From CAZCFB01 sp964511535 (GTDB lineage: Bacteria > Myxococcota_A > Polyangia > GCA-2747355 > CAZCFB01), in contig CAZEFW010000107.1 in assembly GCA_964511535.1 (NCBI GenBank), forward strand, positions 1 through 31,667: a stretch of DNA of 31,667 nt. Reading direction: 5' to 3'. The notes beneath the pieces were generated by a model, which made no database searches, had not been told where the DNA came from, and saw only the letters and a list, made by a program, of their open reading frames with translations. Positions 19,317 to 27,934 of this stretch are shown piece after piece (the first letter of the stretch is position 1; each line of letters begins with the position of its first letter). A program made the position numbers and the translations under genes.

Positions 19317-20044
19317 TCCGGCGCCCCCCGCTCCATGGCGCCGCCCCGCTCGATGGCGTCGGTTTGCACCGCGAGGATCTCCTGGATCCCGCCCCAGCCG
19401 AGCCCGAGCAGCGCGTCCAGCTGATCGCGGCTGAACACCCCCTGCTCGCCGGTGCCCTGCACCTCGACGAAGTTGCCCGTCGAAGTCATCACCAGGTTCA
19501 TGTCCACCTCGGCGCGGCTGTCCTCGGGGTACGGCAGATCCAGCAGCGCCTCGCCGTCCACGATGCCCACGCTCACCGCCGCCACCGCGTCGCCCATGGG
19601 GTCGCCCTGCTGCAGCCCCTTGTCCTGCAGCCACTTCACCGCCAGCGCCAGGGCCACGTAGCCGCCGGAGACGGACGCCACGCGGGTGCCGCCGTCGGCC
19701 TGGAGCACATCGCAGTCCACGGTGATGGTCACCGGCGCCAGCTTGTCCAGGTCCAGCGCCGCGCGCAGCGAGCGCCCCACCAGCCGCTGGATCTCGGTCT
19801 CCCGCCCGCCCTGGCGGCGGCGCTTGCGCGTCCCGGTTGAGCGGGGGAGCATGGCGTACTCGCCGGTGACCCAGCCGCCCCCCGAGTCCAGCCTGAAGGG
19901 GGGCACGCGCTGCTCCACAGAGGCGGAGCAGAGCACCCGGGTCTCGCCCCACTGCACAAGCACCGACCCCTCGGCGTAGCTCTGGAAGCCGGGCTCCATG
20001 GTCAGCGGTCTCAGCTCATCATTCTTCCTGCCGTCGTATCTCAT
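19313..20044 (-). CDS. rph: Ribonuclease PH
   Basis: 243 residues from the ATG at 20044 (MRYDGRKNDELRPLTMEPGF), the typical size and N-terminus. An open frame extends 62 codons further upstream across the divergent gene but lacks family similarity. Hallmarks are GSVLVQWGETRVLCSAS, PFRLDSGGGWVTGEYAMLPR, TRKRRRQGGRETEIQRLVGRSLRAALD (a basic RNA-binding stretch), TVDCDVLQADGG and VDMNLVMTSTGNFVEVQGTGE. The enzyme is a phosphorolytic 3'-5' exoribonuclease that trims tRNA precursors, probably as a hexamer. A TTGACA at 20079-20074 on this strand may be its -35; the matching -10 is poor. Confidence 0.96.
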   Translation of the reverse strand: MRYDGRKNDELRPLTMEPGFQSYAEGSVLVQWGETRVLCSASVEQRVPPFRLDSGGGWVTGEYAMLPRSTGTRKRRRQGGRETEIQRLVGRSLRAALDLDKLAPVTITVDCDVLQADGGTRVASVSGGYVALALAVKWLQDKGLQQGDPMGDAVAAVSVGIVDGEALLDLPYPEDSRAEVDMNLVMTSTGNFVEVQGTGEQGVFSRDQLDALLGLGWGGIQEILAVQTDAIERGGAMERGAPE

Positions 20045-20108
20045 GGCCACAACCTGCGATACGGGTGGCGGCTTGTCAACGAGCGGGCATCGGGGGCAAG
20101 CTTGGTGC

Positions 20109-21002
20109 ATGAGCGACGGCGACCGCGCGAGGCTCCTGTACCTGGCCCCCGAGGCCATCATCCATCTGGCGTGGCGTCGGGTGGGCCTCATCCCGGAGGT
20201 GTTCATCGCGCCCGGCATCCCCCCCAACAAGGAGGAGAACGTGCGGGCGCTTTATGGCATCGAGCCCGCCGAGGCGGTGCTGGTGCTGCTGGACGACACC
20301 GCCTGGGGCGGCGGCAAGGACGGCGCCGTGCTCACCAACCGCCGCCTCTGCTGGCGCGAGATGTTCGGCACCGCCTGGGACTCGCCGTGGCAGGAGCTGT
20401 CGCCCGGGGACATCGCCGAGGCGGACGGCGAGGTGCGGGTCAAGGGCGAGCCGATCTCCACGGTGCTGGTGTCGGACAACGTCCGGCCCAGGCTCGTCTC
20501 GTTCCTCCAGGAGGTGATCCGCGGCGACCTGGACGACCCCCACCCCTATCGCCAGAGCCCCTTGACCCTGGGCTACCGTGCAGGGCCCGTGGAAGGAGCG
20601 GCGGCCATCTCCAAACATATCGCCGAGCTGGTCAGCGAGCACATGGGCGACGACGACAACATCTGGGCGGGCCCGTACATCCCGGAGCGCAAGCTGCGCG
20701 GTGCACGCAAAATTCATGAGCGGCACCTGCCCGAGGATGAGGAGGTGCTCGCGCTCTACGACGACACGGTGTTCGGCAGCGCCGAGGAGGGGTTCATCCT
20801 CACCGTGCGACGCCTGTGCTGGAAGAACTTCACCGAGCACCCGCGCCAGGTGCCCTGGGAGTACCTGCCGCCGGAGCAGATCCTGGTGGTGGACGACTCC
20901 TCCGTGGGGGTCGGCGACTGCCATATCGACGTCCTGGCCTACACGGAACGCCCCCGGCGTGCGGCGAAGCTGCTGCGCGAGATCAGGGCGCTTTTTTCGT
21001 AG
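20109..21002 (+). CDS. Protein with two tandem PH-like/GRAM-like domains
   Basis: 297 residues from the ATG at 20109, which starts MSDGDRARLLYLAPEAII. The sequence holds an internal duplication. VLLDDTAWGGGKDGAVLTNRRLCWREMFG (about 60-90) corresponds to ALYDDTVFGSAEEGFILTVRRLCWKNFTE (about 215-245). Each is followed by (V/S)PW(Q/E)(E/Y)L(S/P)P. The pattern DDTxxG...GxxLTxRRLCWxxxxxxPWxxL is that of small beta-rich bacterial PH-like domains found in many proteins of unknown role. No signal peptide or membrane segment is seen, so it is probably cytoplasmic. It is divergent from rph with a 64-bp spacer and overlaps the convergent amidase gene by 20 bp. Exact family not recognised. Confidence 0.82.
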   Translation: MSDGDRARLLYLAPEAIIHLAWRRVGLIPEVFIAPGIPPNKEENVRALYGIEPAEAVLVLLDDTAWGGGKDGAVLTNRRLCWREMFGTAWDSPWQELSPGDIAEADGEVRVKGEPISTVLVSDNVRPRLVSFLQEVIRGDLDDPHPYRQSPLTLGYRAGPVEGAAAISKHIAELVSEHMGDDDNIWAGPYIPERKLRGARKIHERHLPEDEEVLALYDDTVFGSAEEGFILTVRRLCWKNFTEHPRQVPWEYLPPEQILVVDDSSVGVGDCHIDVLAYTERPRRAAKLLREIRALFS

Positions 21003-21777
21003 TCCCGGCCGGCTTCTCCTCCAGGTAGGCGATGACCGCCAGGGCCACGGCCCGGGCGATGCCGAGCTGGACCGCGGCGGTGGCCATCTGGGCCCCCTCC
21101 TCGTCGTGGTCGATGAAGCCGGTCTCCAGCAGGGCGCCGGGCATCTTCAGGCCGAGCAGCACATCGAACGGCGCCTGCTTGACGCCCCGATCCAGGGTCG
21201 GGCCGCGCACCACGGACATCTCGCGTTGCAGCAGCCGCGCCAGGCGCAGGGATCCTGCGTGGGCCGCGGTCTGGCGCAGGTCCCCCAGGATCTGCGCCAC
21301 CACGCCAGCCTCGCCGGGCTTCTCCGGGGTGGGCTCGGCGTTCTCGGCCGCCGCCAGGCGCGCCGCCTCCTTGTCAGAGGCGTCCTTGCTCAGGATGAAG
21401 GTCTCGAACCCGTGCTGGCTCGCCGCGGGCGAGGCGTTGAGGTGGACGCTGATGAACAGGTCGGCGCCCGCCTTGTTGGCCACGCGCACGCGCTGATTGA
21501 GGGTCAGGTAGCGGTCGTCCTTGCGGGTGAGCAGGACGCGCCACCTGGGGCGCATCTTCTTCAGCGCGGTCGCCGCCAGCTTGCAGATCTTGAGCGTCAG
21601 GTGCTTCTCGTAGGTCCGGATCGCCTTGCCGTGGGCGCCGCGGTTGGTGCCGCCATGGCCCGGGTCGAGCATCACCACCGGCCTGGCGGGTTTGGCCCAC
21701 GCGGGCGCTGCCATGGCCACCATGACGAGGGCCAACGCGGCGGCGCGAAGGGGGGCTCTGTGGAGGGCTCGACTCAC
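20983..21777 (-). CDS. N-acetylmuramoyl-L-alanine amidase (Amidase_3 family)
   Basis: 264 residues with a GTG start at 21777. A basic-plus-hydrophobic signal peptide (MSRALHRAPLRAAALALVMVAM up to AWA, about residue 28) precedes the catalytic domain. Zinc ligands and catalytic residues appear in order: VVMLDPGHGGTNRGA, the following Glu in TYEKHLTLKI, FISVHLNASP and ALLETGFIDHDEE. It cleaves the amide bond between MurNAc and the peptide stem in the periplasm, typically in cell separation or peptidoglycan turnover. No LysM, SPOR or AMIN domain is present, so targeting must come from elsewhere. Its last 20 bp overlap the convergent 20109 gene. Confidence 0.95.
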   Translation of the reverse strand: MSRALHRAPLRAAALALVMVAMAAPAWAKPARPVVMLDPGHGGTNRGAHGKAIRTYEKHLTLKICKLAATALKKMRPRWRVLLTRKDDRYLTLNQRVRVANKAGADLFISVHLNASPAASQHGFETFILSKDASDKEAARLAAAENAEPTPEKPGEAGVVAQILGDLRQTAAHAGSLRLARLLQREMSVVRGPTLDRGVKQAPFDVLLGLKMPGALLETGFIDHDEEGAQMATAAVQLGIARAVALAVIAYLEEKPAGTTKKAP

Positions 21778-21820
21778 AGGCCTAGCCTATCAAATGGGTC
21801 GCTTTACCGCGAGCTTGCGT

Positions 21821-21826
21821 TACAAT
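21821..21826 (+). promoter_or_regulatory. -10 element TACAAT directly before the membrane protein start
   Basis: TACAAT (5/6 match) is followed by eight bases and the ATG at 21835, so the transcript would start at or next to the start codon. No ribosome site is present and no clear -35 is seen. This parallels the arrangement before the long Hsp70. Confidence 0.4.
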
Positions 21827-21834
21827 GCCTGCGG

Positions 21835-23418
21835 ATGGACCGCCCCCACCTCGCCAGGCTCCCCATGGGCCTGTTTCTGATCTTCGCCGCCCTGGCCGAG
21901 TTGCTGCTCAACCGGGTCGCGCTGCGGCTCGTATCGGGCAGCATCGCGCGCCCCGCGTGGGTGCAGGCGGTGGACGCGGGGGGGCTGTTCTTCTTCTACC
22001 TGACCGGCCTGCTGGCCCTTGGCCTGTTCACCTGGTCGGTGCTGGTGTTGATCAGGGACAACGACCTGTTCGGGCTGCCCGAGCGGGTGGTGCTGGCCGC
22101 CTTGACGGCCCTCTTCCTGCCCATGGCCGCCGCCAGCCTGATCATGGGCCTGCCCTCGGTGGTGGCCGCCCACCTGAACACCTCGTTCATGCTCGTGACG
22201 GCGGCCCTGACCTTCGGGTTTCTGCGCCGCCCGGCCTCCCTGCGGGCCAAGCTCGGGCTGGTCTACCTGGTGGTGCCGCTGCTGCTGCTGGGGTACTGGC
22301 GCATGGTGCAGCAGATCCCGGATCTGGCGCCCTCGGGCCGGCTCGCCGAGCTGCCGAACAAGGTGTTCGTCGCCAGCGAGAACCTGGCGGTGCTCGGCGC
22401 GCTGGCAATGTTTCTGTTCTTCGCGCCTCTGCCGCGGCGGGCGGCGCTCACCTCGCCCCTGCCGCTGGGGGTGGCCACCGCCGTATGCGCCGCGGTGGCC
22501 GTGATCACGCACACCCACTACGGCACCATGACCCGGGTGGTCTTCTTTGGTCTCGGCTTCAACTTGCCGCCCATGTCCCTCAACGCGCTGCTCCACCTGG
22601 GCGCGCTCTTCTTCTTCGTGGTGACCATCGTCTCGCTGGTGATGCGCAGCGGCCCATCGCGGGAGCTCGGCCTCGGCCTCGGGTTGGTGGCCGTCTCCGG
22701 GTTCCACCTGCAGCTGCCTTACCAGCTGCTGTTGACCCTGGTGGGGCTTATCACGGTGATCCGGGCCTCCATGGAGCTTCGCACCGGGCAGCGCTCGCTG
22801 GGCGCGGGTGACCGCCCGGGCCGCGGCTGCACCGCGGGGCAGTGGCGCGCCTACCTGGAGCACCTGGGGCGAACCTGCAGCGACGAACCGGACAGTAGCG
22901 AGGCGGTCATCGTGGCCACCGAGGAGCACCGCATCGCCCATGTGCGGGGCCTCCGTGAGGGCCGGCCGTTCAACTTCCGCTTCGTGCAGTCTGGATCGGA
23001 GATCGAGCAGCTCGACCTCGCCCTGGGTGAGCCCGGCAGGGACCCGGCGCCGGCGGCCATCCTGCGGCGCAAGGGGTCCCGTGGCCGCCGCATCTGGCGC
23101 CGCGGCGGCGGCCGACGCGTGCTCACCGGGGACGCCGCCTTCGACCGGGAGTTCGCGGTGCACGACCGCACCGGGTCCATGGCGGGGCTGCTCCAGGAGT
23201 CGGAGATCCGCCAGCAGATGAGCGGCCGCAACCACGGGCTGATCGCCGTGTGGCCCGGCGAGGGCGTGCGCTACACCACCCGGCCCGGGGCCGAGGGGTG
23301 GCCGGTGCCGGTGGCAGAGGTGGCCTTCGATCCGGAGGGCGCGGACATCTCCGAGCTGCAGGGGCTGCTTGAGCTGGCCCTGCGCATGTGGGACCAGCTG
23401 GAGCCGGTCACCAGCTGA
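21835..23418 (+). CDS. Polytopic membrane protein with C-terminal soluble domain
   Basis: 527 residues from the ATG at 21835. The first about 320 residues contain roughly nine or ten hydrophobic segments (for example GLFLIFAALAELLLN, LFFFYLTGLLALGLF, VYLVVPLLLLGYW, VLGALAMFLFFAPL, LFFFVVTIVSLVM). The last about 200 are hydrophilic and include ILRRKGSRGRRIWRRGG and VLTGDAAFDREFAVHDRTG. The latter resembles a pattern seen in several bacterial membrane proteins of unknown function. A frame extending to 20578 is rejected because it would run antisense through the amidase. It is divergent from the amidase (57-bp spacer), and the stop overlaps the convergent lipoprotein gene by 11 bp. No transport or enzymatic motif was recognised. 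Confidence 0.83.
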   Translation: MDRPHLARLPMGLFLIFAALAELLLNRVALRLVSGSIARPAWVQAVDAGGLFFFYLTGLLALGLFTWSVLVLIRDNDLFGLPERVVLAALTALFLPMAAASLIMGLPSVVAAHLNTSFMLVTAALTFGFLRRPASLRAKLGLVYLVVPLLLLGYWRMVQQIPDLAPSGRLAELPNKVFVASENLAVLGALAMFLFFAPLPRRAALTSPLPLGVATAVCAAVAVITHTHYGTMTRVVFFGLGFNLPPMSLNALLHLGALFFFVVTIVSLVMRSGPSRELGLGLGLVAVSGFHLQLPYQLLLTLVGLITVIRASMELRTGQRSLGAGDRPGRGCTAGQWRAYLEHLGRTCSDEPDSSEAVIVATEEHRIAHVRGLREGRPFNFRFVQSGSEIEQLDLALGEPGRDPAPAAILRRKGSRGRRIWRRGGGRRVLTGDAAFDREFAVHDRTGSMAGLLQESEIRQQMSGRNHGLIAVWPGEGVRYTTRPGAEGWPVPVAEVAFDPEGADISELQGLLELALRMWDQLEPVTS

Positions 23419-24634
23419 CGGTCAGCCGGGCCAGGTGCAGGACGCCCGAGTCCCAGGGGCGGCGCGTGGCGTAGAGCAGCGTGTAGCTGCCGTCGGTGTG
23501 GGCCAGCAGCCGCGCGCCCAGCAGCCGACCCGGCTCGTAGGACAGGGGGACCTCCAGGTCCCGATGCAGCAACCGCCCGGCCTCGTCCAGCGCCGTGAGC
23601 AGCAGCCGCCCGCCGCGCAGCCCGGCCGCGTCCGTGAGGGCCAGGTACCGCGCCCCGTCCCATAGCAGGTCCTGAAGCGCCAGGGTGCCGCCCTTGTGGC
23701 TCAGCCGCAGGGGCAGGGAAGGGGTGCTGCTCGCCCCGGGGGCGAGGACCCGGGCCGTGGGCTCGGGGTAAGCCACGCCCTTTACGCCCATGTCTGGCGC
23801 GCCCGGGCCGAGGTCGAGCTGCCCGTAGGGCTTCGCCTGGACCATGTAGGCGGTGAGCACCGAGCGACCGCTGGCCGCGAGCCGACAGCGACCCAGCGAG
23901 GGGCGCGGGCCAGCGTGAACGGTGGTGCGCGTGAAGGTCCCCACCGACGGCTTGACCTGGCCGGTCCACAGCGCGGTCACTCCCCCCGGCAGCGAGGCGC
24001 ACAGGTGCGCGCCTTCGCCGGCGAGCGCCGCCCAGCCGCCCAGGGCCCCGGCGGCCGGGAAGCCGGACAGGACGGCGGCGCTGGTGGACTTGCCGGCCTC
24101 CTGCACGCGCACCTCGTGCTGCGCCCCGGCGGGCTGGACGAACAGCACGAGCCCGCGGCTGCCCAGGGCGTCGAGGCAGCCGGGCGACACGGCGCTGCCC
24201 TGTCCGTGGCTCAGCGTGGAGCTCACCTGCACCACGCGCCATGGGTTCGAGGCGCTGGCGAGCCCTGGCCAGCGCAACACCAGCCCGAGGGTGGCGCCGC
24301 TGGCCATGGCCGCGGTGACCGCGGGCAGCGCGCCGGTGGCGCTGGCCGGGAGCGCCAGGCGCGAGATGACCCTGCCCCCGAGGCTGTCGAGGCTGTAGAT
24401 GGCCCGGCTGGACACGGCCCAGAGGCGACCGGTGACGCCGGCGGCGAGGTGGGCCGGGCGCTCTCCGTCGGGACCGAAGGGGCGGTCCCAGGCCACGGTG
24501 ATGCGGGACGACGCGGCATCGCCGTCGCCGGGGGAGGCTGCGTCCTGGGGGGGCGAGCCCACCCGGATCGCCGGCGCCGGGTTGCACGCGGCCCACAGCG
24601 TCAGGGCCGAGATGAAAGAGGCGGCGCGGATCAT
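23408..24634 (-). CDS. Lipoprotein of unknown function, probable beta-propeller-like
   Basis: 408 residues. MIRAASFISALTLWAAC is a lipoprotein signal (Cys17). An Asp/Ser/Pro-rich linker (about 25-42) follows. The rest is a series of short beta strands with Gly turns (GVTGRLWAVSSRAIYSLDSLGGRVISRLALPA, GLRGGRLLLTALDEAGRLLHRD, GSYTLLYATRRPWDS), consistent with a beta-propeller, but no named repeat was identified. Its ATG overlaps the TGA of the metalloprotease-like gene (24631-24634), so the two are probably co-translated. The metalloprotease-like protein has similar beta-rich segments in its C-terminal half, suggesting both act at the same surface. Confidence 0.82.
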   Translation of the reverse strand: MIRAASFISALTLWAACNPAPAIRVGSPPQDAASPGDGDAASSRITVAWDRPFGPDGERPAHLAAGVTGRLWAVSSRAIYSLDSLGGRVISRLALPASATGALPAVTAAMASGATLGLVLRWPGLASASNPWRVVQVSSTLSHGQGSAVSPGCLDALGSRGLVLFVQPAGAQHEVRVQEAGKSTSAAVLSGFPAAGALGGWAALAGEGAHLCASLPGGVTALWTGQVKPSVGTFTRTTVHAGPRPSLGRCRLAASGRSVLTAYMVQAKPYGQLDLGPGAPDMGVKGVAYPEPTARVLAPGASSTPSLPLRLSHKGGTLALQDLLWDGARYLALTDAAGLRGGRLLLTALDEAGRLLHRDLEVPLSYEPGRLLGARLLAHTDGSYTLLYATRRPWDSGVLHLARLTVSW

Positions 24635-27600
24635 GGCTCACCCCAGGGCGCGGTCCAGCGCGGCAGGCGGCACCGAACCACCTCGGGCGGGGAGCGGGTG
24701 GCAGCTGCGGTCTTCTGGCACGGATCGGTCAGGCGCTTGCATCGGCCGGGGCAATCCCAGTTGAGGCTGGCGCACAGGCCGCCGCGCAGCACCGCGCGGT
24801 CGTCGTGATCCCTGAAGATATGCTGCTCATGGGGCACGCCGTCGGCGTTGGGCACGTGGCGCACCAGCCGCGGGGCGAAGTCACCCTGGGCCAGCAGGGC
24901 CGAGAGCTTCTTGCCTCCGCGCAGGGCCAGGGCAGGGGAGGCTGCGGCGATGGAGTCGGTGTAGCCGAACGCCTCGTAGTGGTGCCAGCGCCCCAGGGTG
25001 AACGCGGCGGTCTGCTGGTCCAGCCGGCCCCAGGTCCAGAGGTAGCGCGTGCGGCTGCCGCGGGTCCACCAGAGCGCCAGGTAGCCGCGGCCCCCGGACA
25101 GGGCGTTGCCCCGACCGTCCAGGTGGGGCACGAAGCGCAGGGCGGGGCGGGCCCAGAGCACATGCTCCTTGCTCGGCACGTCGTCCTCGAAGCGCAGGCC
25201 GGCGAGCTCCTCGTCGGCGAAGCGGGTAGGCAGCGCGGCGCTGCCGGTGTAGCTGTGGAGGTGCAGGCGGCCGGTGGGCCCGCTGCCGGGCAGGGGCGCG
25301 GGATCCCCGGTGACGAGGTAGAGCCGGTTGCCCGGGGCCTCGGCCAGGGCCGGGGTCACGGTGGAGCGCAGGGGCGCGGTCCCGCTGGTGAGGCGGGTGA
25401 AGGAGCCGCTCCAGCCGGCGCCGGCGGTGTACCGGGTGATGTAGAGCATGTCGCCGCCGCCGGGCGCGGCGTCCCGGGCCACCAGCAGCAGGTCGGTGCC
25501 CCAGCGGGCCAGGGCGACGTCGGTGGTCTCGAGGCCGGCGGGCTGTCCGGGGACCGGGGACATGGTGCCGAGGTTGCCCGAGGCGTCCATGGTGGCGTGC
25601 AGGATGGGCGACGCGCCGGCCCGGCACGCGGTCAGGTGGAGGGTGCGGCTGGCGCCGGAGCCGAGCACCACCGCGGCGGGCTGGGTGCCAGCGGCCAGCG
25701 CAGGGGTGCCGAGGTCGGTCCAGGCGCTCCACCCGCCCGTGGCGGCCGCTGTCCAGGTCAGCTGCAGCCGCGTCTCGCCGCGCTCGGTGACCGGGGCGAT
25801 GACCTGCAGCGCCTCGCCGGCCGGACCATCGCCCGACCGCCGCGGCATGTCCGCCGCGGCCACCCCGCCGTGGATCTTCTGCCCGGGGATGTTCTCCGAG
25901 CCGAGGGCGTTGCCGTGGGCCCCCTCGCAGATCCAGCCGTAGCCCGGCATGGGCGACAGGTGCGCGGCCACAGAACCGTCCAGCTTGCCGTCGCGGTTCC
26001 AGTCCACCTGGCAGCCGGTGGAGGGGCTCGCGCAGTTGCGCAGCGTGTAGAAGAAGGGGCGCGCGGCCAGCCAGCCGACCCTGGCCGTCTTGCCGCCGAA
26101 GGGCGTGAGCTCGTCGATGTCCCGCGGATCCAGGTCGCCCGCGCCCAGCAGCGAGCCGTCGCTGAACCGGGGCTCGCGGGTGCCGTCGAACCGGTCGGAG
26201 TAGGCGTAGTTCATCAGGCTCGGGTAGTTCGGCTTGCAGTTGCCGCCGCCGGTCTTGACCGTGCCGTAGTGCCGGGCGAGGCCGAGGTTGTGCCCCAGCT
26301 CGTGCACCATGGCGCTGAACCGGTCGCAGTCGAACTCCAGCGTGTCGGCGTAGATCGGCGCCGAGCCGGCCACCAGGCAGTCGGACACGGCGAGGTGGAA
26401 GCGGTTGCGGCGGCCCGAGCCGAGCCCGGCGCGCCGGTCGGTCTGCGGGCCGCCGTAGCGTGACTGGCCGCAGCGGCGCTTGCCGTCCTGGCCCCAGGCG
26501 CACAGGTCGCCGCACACATGGTCGATACCCGAGGGGCGGGTCCCGCAGGCGCGGCCGAGGTCCAGGTGCAGGGCGATGCCGTCCTTGCCGTCCGGGTTGT
26601 TCATGGTGGTGAGCGCGGCGTAGGTCCCCGCCGCGAGGTGCGCGTCGGCGGGGGACAGGGTGCGGCCGAAGCGCTTGACCGGGGGCGTCCGTTTGGTGTC
26701 GGTCCAGTGGGCCAGATCGATCTCCACGAACAGGTCCTTGTGCCTGGGGTCTGCGCCCCAGCGGGGGTAGAGCTGCGGGAAGTCGGTGTCCTCCTGCCCC
26801 AGCACCTCCTCGGCGTCGGACAGGCCGTCCGCGTCGGAGTCCTGGGCCGTGGGCAGCCCGGCGCAGGCCACGGCGCCTGCCTTGCCAGCGGCCGCGGCGC
26901 AGGTGCCGAGGCGCTGCTCGAGCCCGTCGCCCAGGCCATCGCCGTCGCTGTCCTTTGCGGGCGCGTCGTTGACCACCAGCCTCGCCGCGCCGTCCTCCCC
27001 GGCGCCCAGGGCGCCCACCATGGCCACCGCGTCGCTGGTCCCCGTCATCAGCAGGGCGCTCAGCTCCACGCCCGAGTCATCGTCCAGGCCGCGAAGCGCC
27101 CCGGTCGAGGGATCGAGCAGCAGCAGCACCGTGTCCCGTGCTGCCCGGGCAGGCGGCGGCCAGAGCCCCTGCTGCTGGCCGTCGTTGAGGCGAACCGTAT
27201 GCAGGCGCCGGCCGGCGGCGACCTTCAGCGAGCTGCCGCCGAAGGGCGTGGACCGGGCATCAAGAGCCCCGTTGACTGTCACGTCGCAGGTGCCGCCATC
27301 CCCGGTGGCGTACCCGCGCAGGATGAGCGCGAAGCGGCCCGCCTCCGTGGCGCGATGGTCGAGGCGCGCGCCGAGCCCTTCGCCCCCGTCGTCGTTCATG
27401 GCGACCTCCTGGCGGCGCGCCAGGGACCACAGGTGCAGCACGGGGTCGGCGCCGGCGCTCAGGTTCTGTGTCTCGGCCAGGATGCGCTGCCCGGCGGTCA
27501 GGTCGAGGAACCGGACCCGCACCACCCCGGCCAGCAGGTCCCGCACGACGGCGCTCAGGGGCGTCCCCTGCGGCCCGAGCAGCGCCGCCTTGTCCCCGCC

Positions 27601-27810
27601 GCCGCCGAGGTAATTGCGCTGGGCAGCCAGCCGCGAGGCGGGTGCAGCTGGCGCCTCCAGCGCTGCCTGCCCGGACGCAGCCGGCGGCTTGACCTGGCTC
27701 GACGCGAACCCGGCCTGCTGCCCTGCCGCGGGCTCCACCTTCGATCCCGGAGCCAGCCCACACCCCGCCCCGGAGAGCGCCACCGCGGCGAATATGGCCA
27801 GCCACCTCAC
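24631..27810 (-). CDS. Lipoprotein with Ca-binding repeats and a zinc-metalloprotease motif
   Basis: 1059 residues from a GTG at 27810. MRWLAIFAAVALSGAGC is a lipoprotein signal (Cys17). Residues about 95-275 look like two pre-peptidase-type beta domains (AGVVRVRFLDLTAGQRI, GRFALILRGYATGDGGTCDVTVNG). Two TSP3-like Ca sites follow, DSDGDGLGDGLEQ (about 286) and DSDADGLSDAEE (about 323). A protease-like core contains MVHELGHNLGLARHYG (H503, E504, H507, G510, H514). The third His is one residue later than in the metzincin motif HExxHxxGxxH; the site can also be aligned to M6-type HExxHxLGLPDxY. From about 640 the chain is beta-rich, with propeller-like segments and a Cys-rich end (CASLNWDCPGRCKRLTDPC). 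Probably a surface-anchored secreted protease; activity is unproven. Confidence 0.87.
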   Translation of the reverse strand: MRWLAIFAAVALSGAGCGLAPGSKVEPAAGQQAGFASSQVKPPAASGQAALEAPAAPASRLAAQRNYLGGGGDKAALLGPQGTPLSAVVRDLLAGVVRVRFLDLTAGQRILAETQNLSAGADPVLHLWSLARRQEVAMNDDGGEGLGARLDHRATEAGRFALILRGYATGDGGTCDVTVNGALDARSTPFGGSSLKVAAGRRLHTVRLNDGQQQGLWPPPARAARDTVLLLLDPSTGALRGLDDDSGVELSALLMTGTSDAVAMVGALGAGEDGAARLVVNDAPAKDSDGDGLGDGLEQRLGTCAAAAGKAGAVACAGLPTAQDSDADGLSDAEEVLGQEDTDFPQLYPRWGADPRHKDLFVEIDLAHWTDTKRTPPVKRFGRTLSPADAHLAAGTYAALTTMNNPDGKDGIALHLDLGRACGTRPSGIDHVCGDLCAWGQDGKRRCGQSRYGGPQTDRRAGLGSGRRNRFHLAVSDCLVAGSAPIYADTLEFDCDRFSAMVHELGHNLGLARHYGTVKTGGGNCKPNYPSLMNYAYSDRFDGTREPRFSDGSLLGAGDLDPRDIDELTPFGGKTARVGWLAARPFFYTLRNCASPSTGCQVDWNRDGKLDGSVAAHLSPMPGYGWICEGAHGNALGSENIPGQKIHGGVAAADMPRRSGDGPAGEALQVIAPVTERGETRLQLTWTAAATGGWSAWTDLGTPALAAGTQPAAVVLGSGASRTLHLTACRAGASPILHATMDASGNLGTMSPVPGQPAGLETTDVALARWGTDLLLVARDAAPGGGDMLYITRYTAGAGWSGSFTRLTSGTAPLRSTVTPALAEAPGNRLYLVTGDPAPLPGSGPTGRLHLHSYTGSAALPTRFADEELAGLRFEDDVPSKEHVLWARPALRFVPHLDGRGNALSGGRGYLALWWTRGSRTRYLWTWGRLDQQTAAFTLGRWHHYEAFGYTDSIAAASPALALRGGKKLSALLAQGDFAPRLVRHVPNADGVPHEQHIFRDHDDRAVLRGGLCASLNWDCPGRCKRLTDPCQKTAAATRSPPEVVRCRLPRWTAPWGEP

Positions 27811-27846
27811 AACGCCAATGTACTCGATCTCCCCGCCGCAAATAAA

Positions 27847-27883
27847 ATGTCATATAGGGGGGTCAGACCCCACCTCTTGACAT
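27847..27883. repeat. Nested palindrome ATGTCA-GGGGTCAGACCCC-TGACAT, copy A
   Basis: ATGTCA (27847-27852) and TGACAT (27878-27883) enclose the near-perfect palindrome GGGGTCAGACCCC. A second copy lies eight bases on, at 27891-27934. GGGGTC(A/T)GACCCC palindromes flanked by TGTCA/TGACA occur as dispersed intergenic repeats in many bacterial genomes, in some associated with REP-type transposases. Whether this one is dispersed here cannot be told from one window. Confidence 0.65.
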
Positions 27884-27890
27884 ATTAAGA

Positions 27891-27934
27891 AAAATGTCAT
27901 GTGCAGGGGTCAGACCCCACCACTTGACATTTTA
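27891..27934 (-). terminator. Nested palindrome copy B, acting as terminator after the transporter gene
   Basis: AAAATGTCA (27891-27899) pairs perfectly with TGACATTTT (27925-27933), with GGGGTCAGACCCC inside. On the minus strand it overlaps the TAA of the transporter gene (27932-27934) and is followed by TTTTTCTT, giving a hairpin plus T-tract. It should therefore terminate the 28819-27932 transcript before the metalloprotease-like gene. Its similarity to copy A shows it is also a repeat element. Confidence 0.6.

Noticed and set aside
20578..21834. Upstream extension of the membrane-protein frame
   Set aside because: It would run antisense through the amidase and out of frame through the 20109 gene, and shows no domain. 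ATG 21835, directly before the first membrane segment, is the better start.
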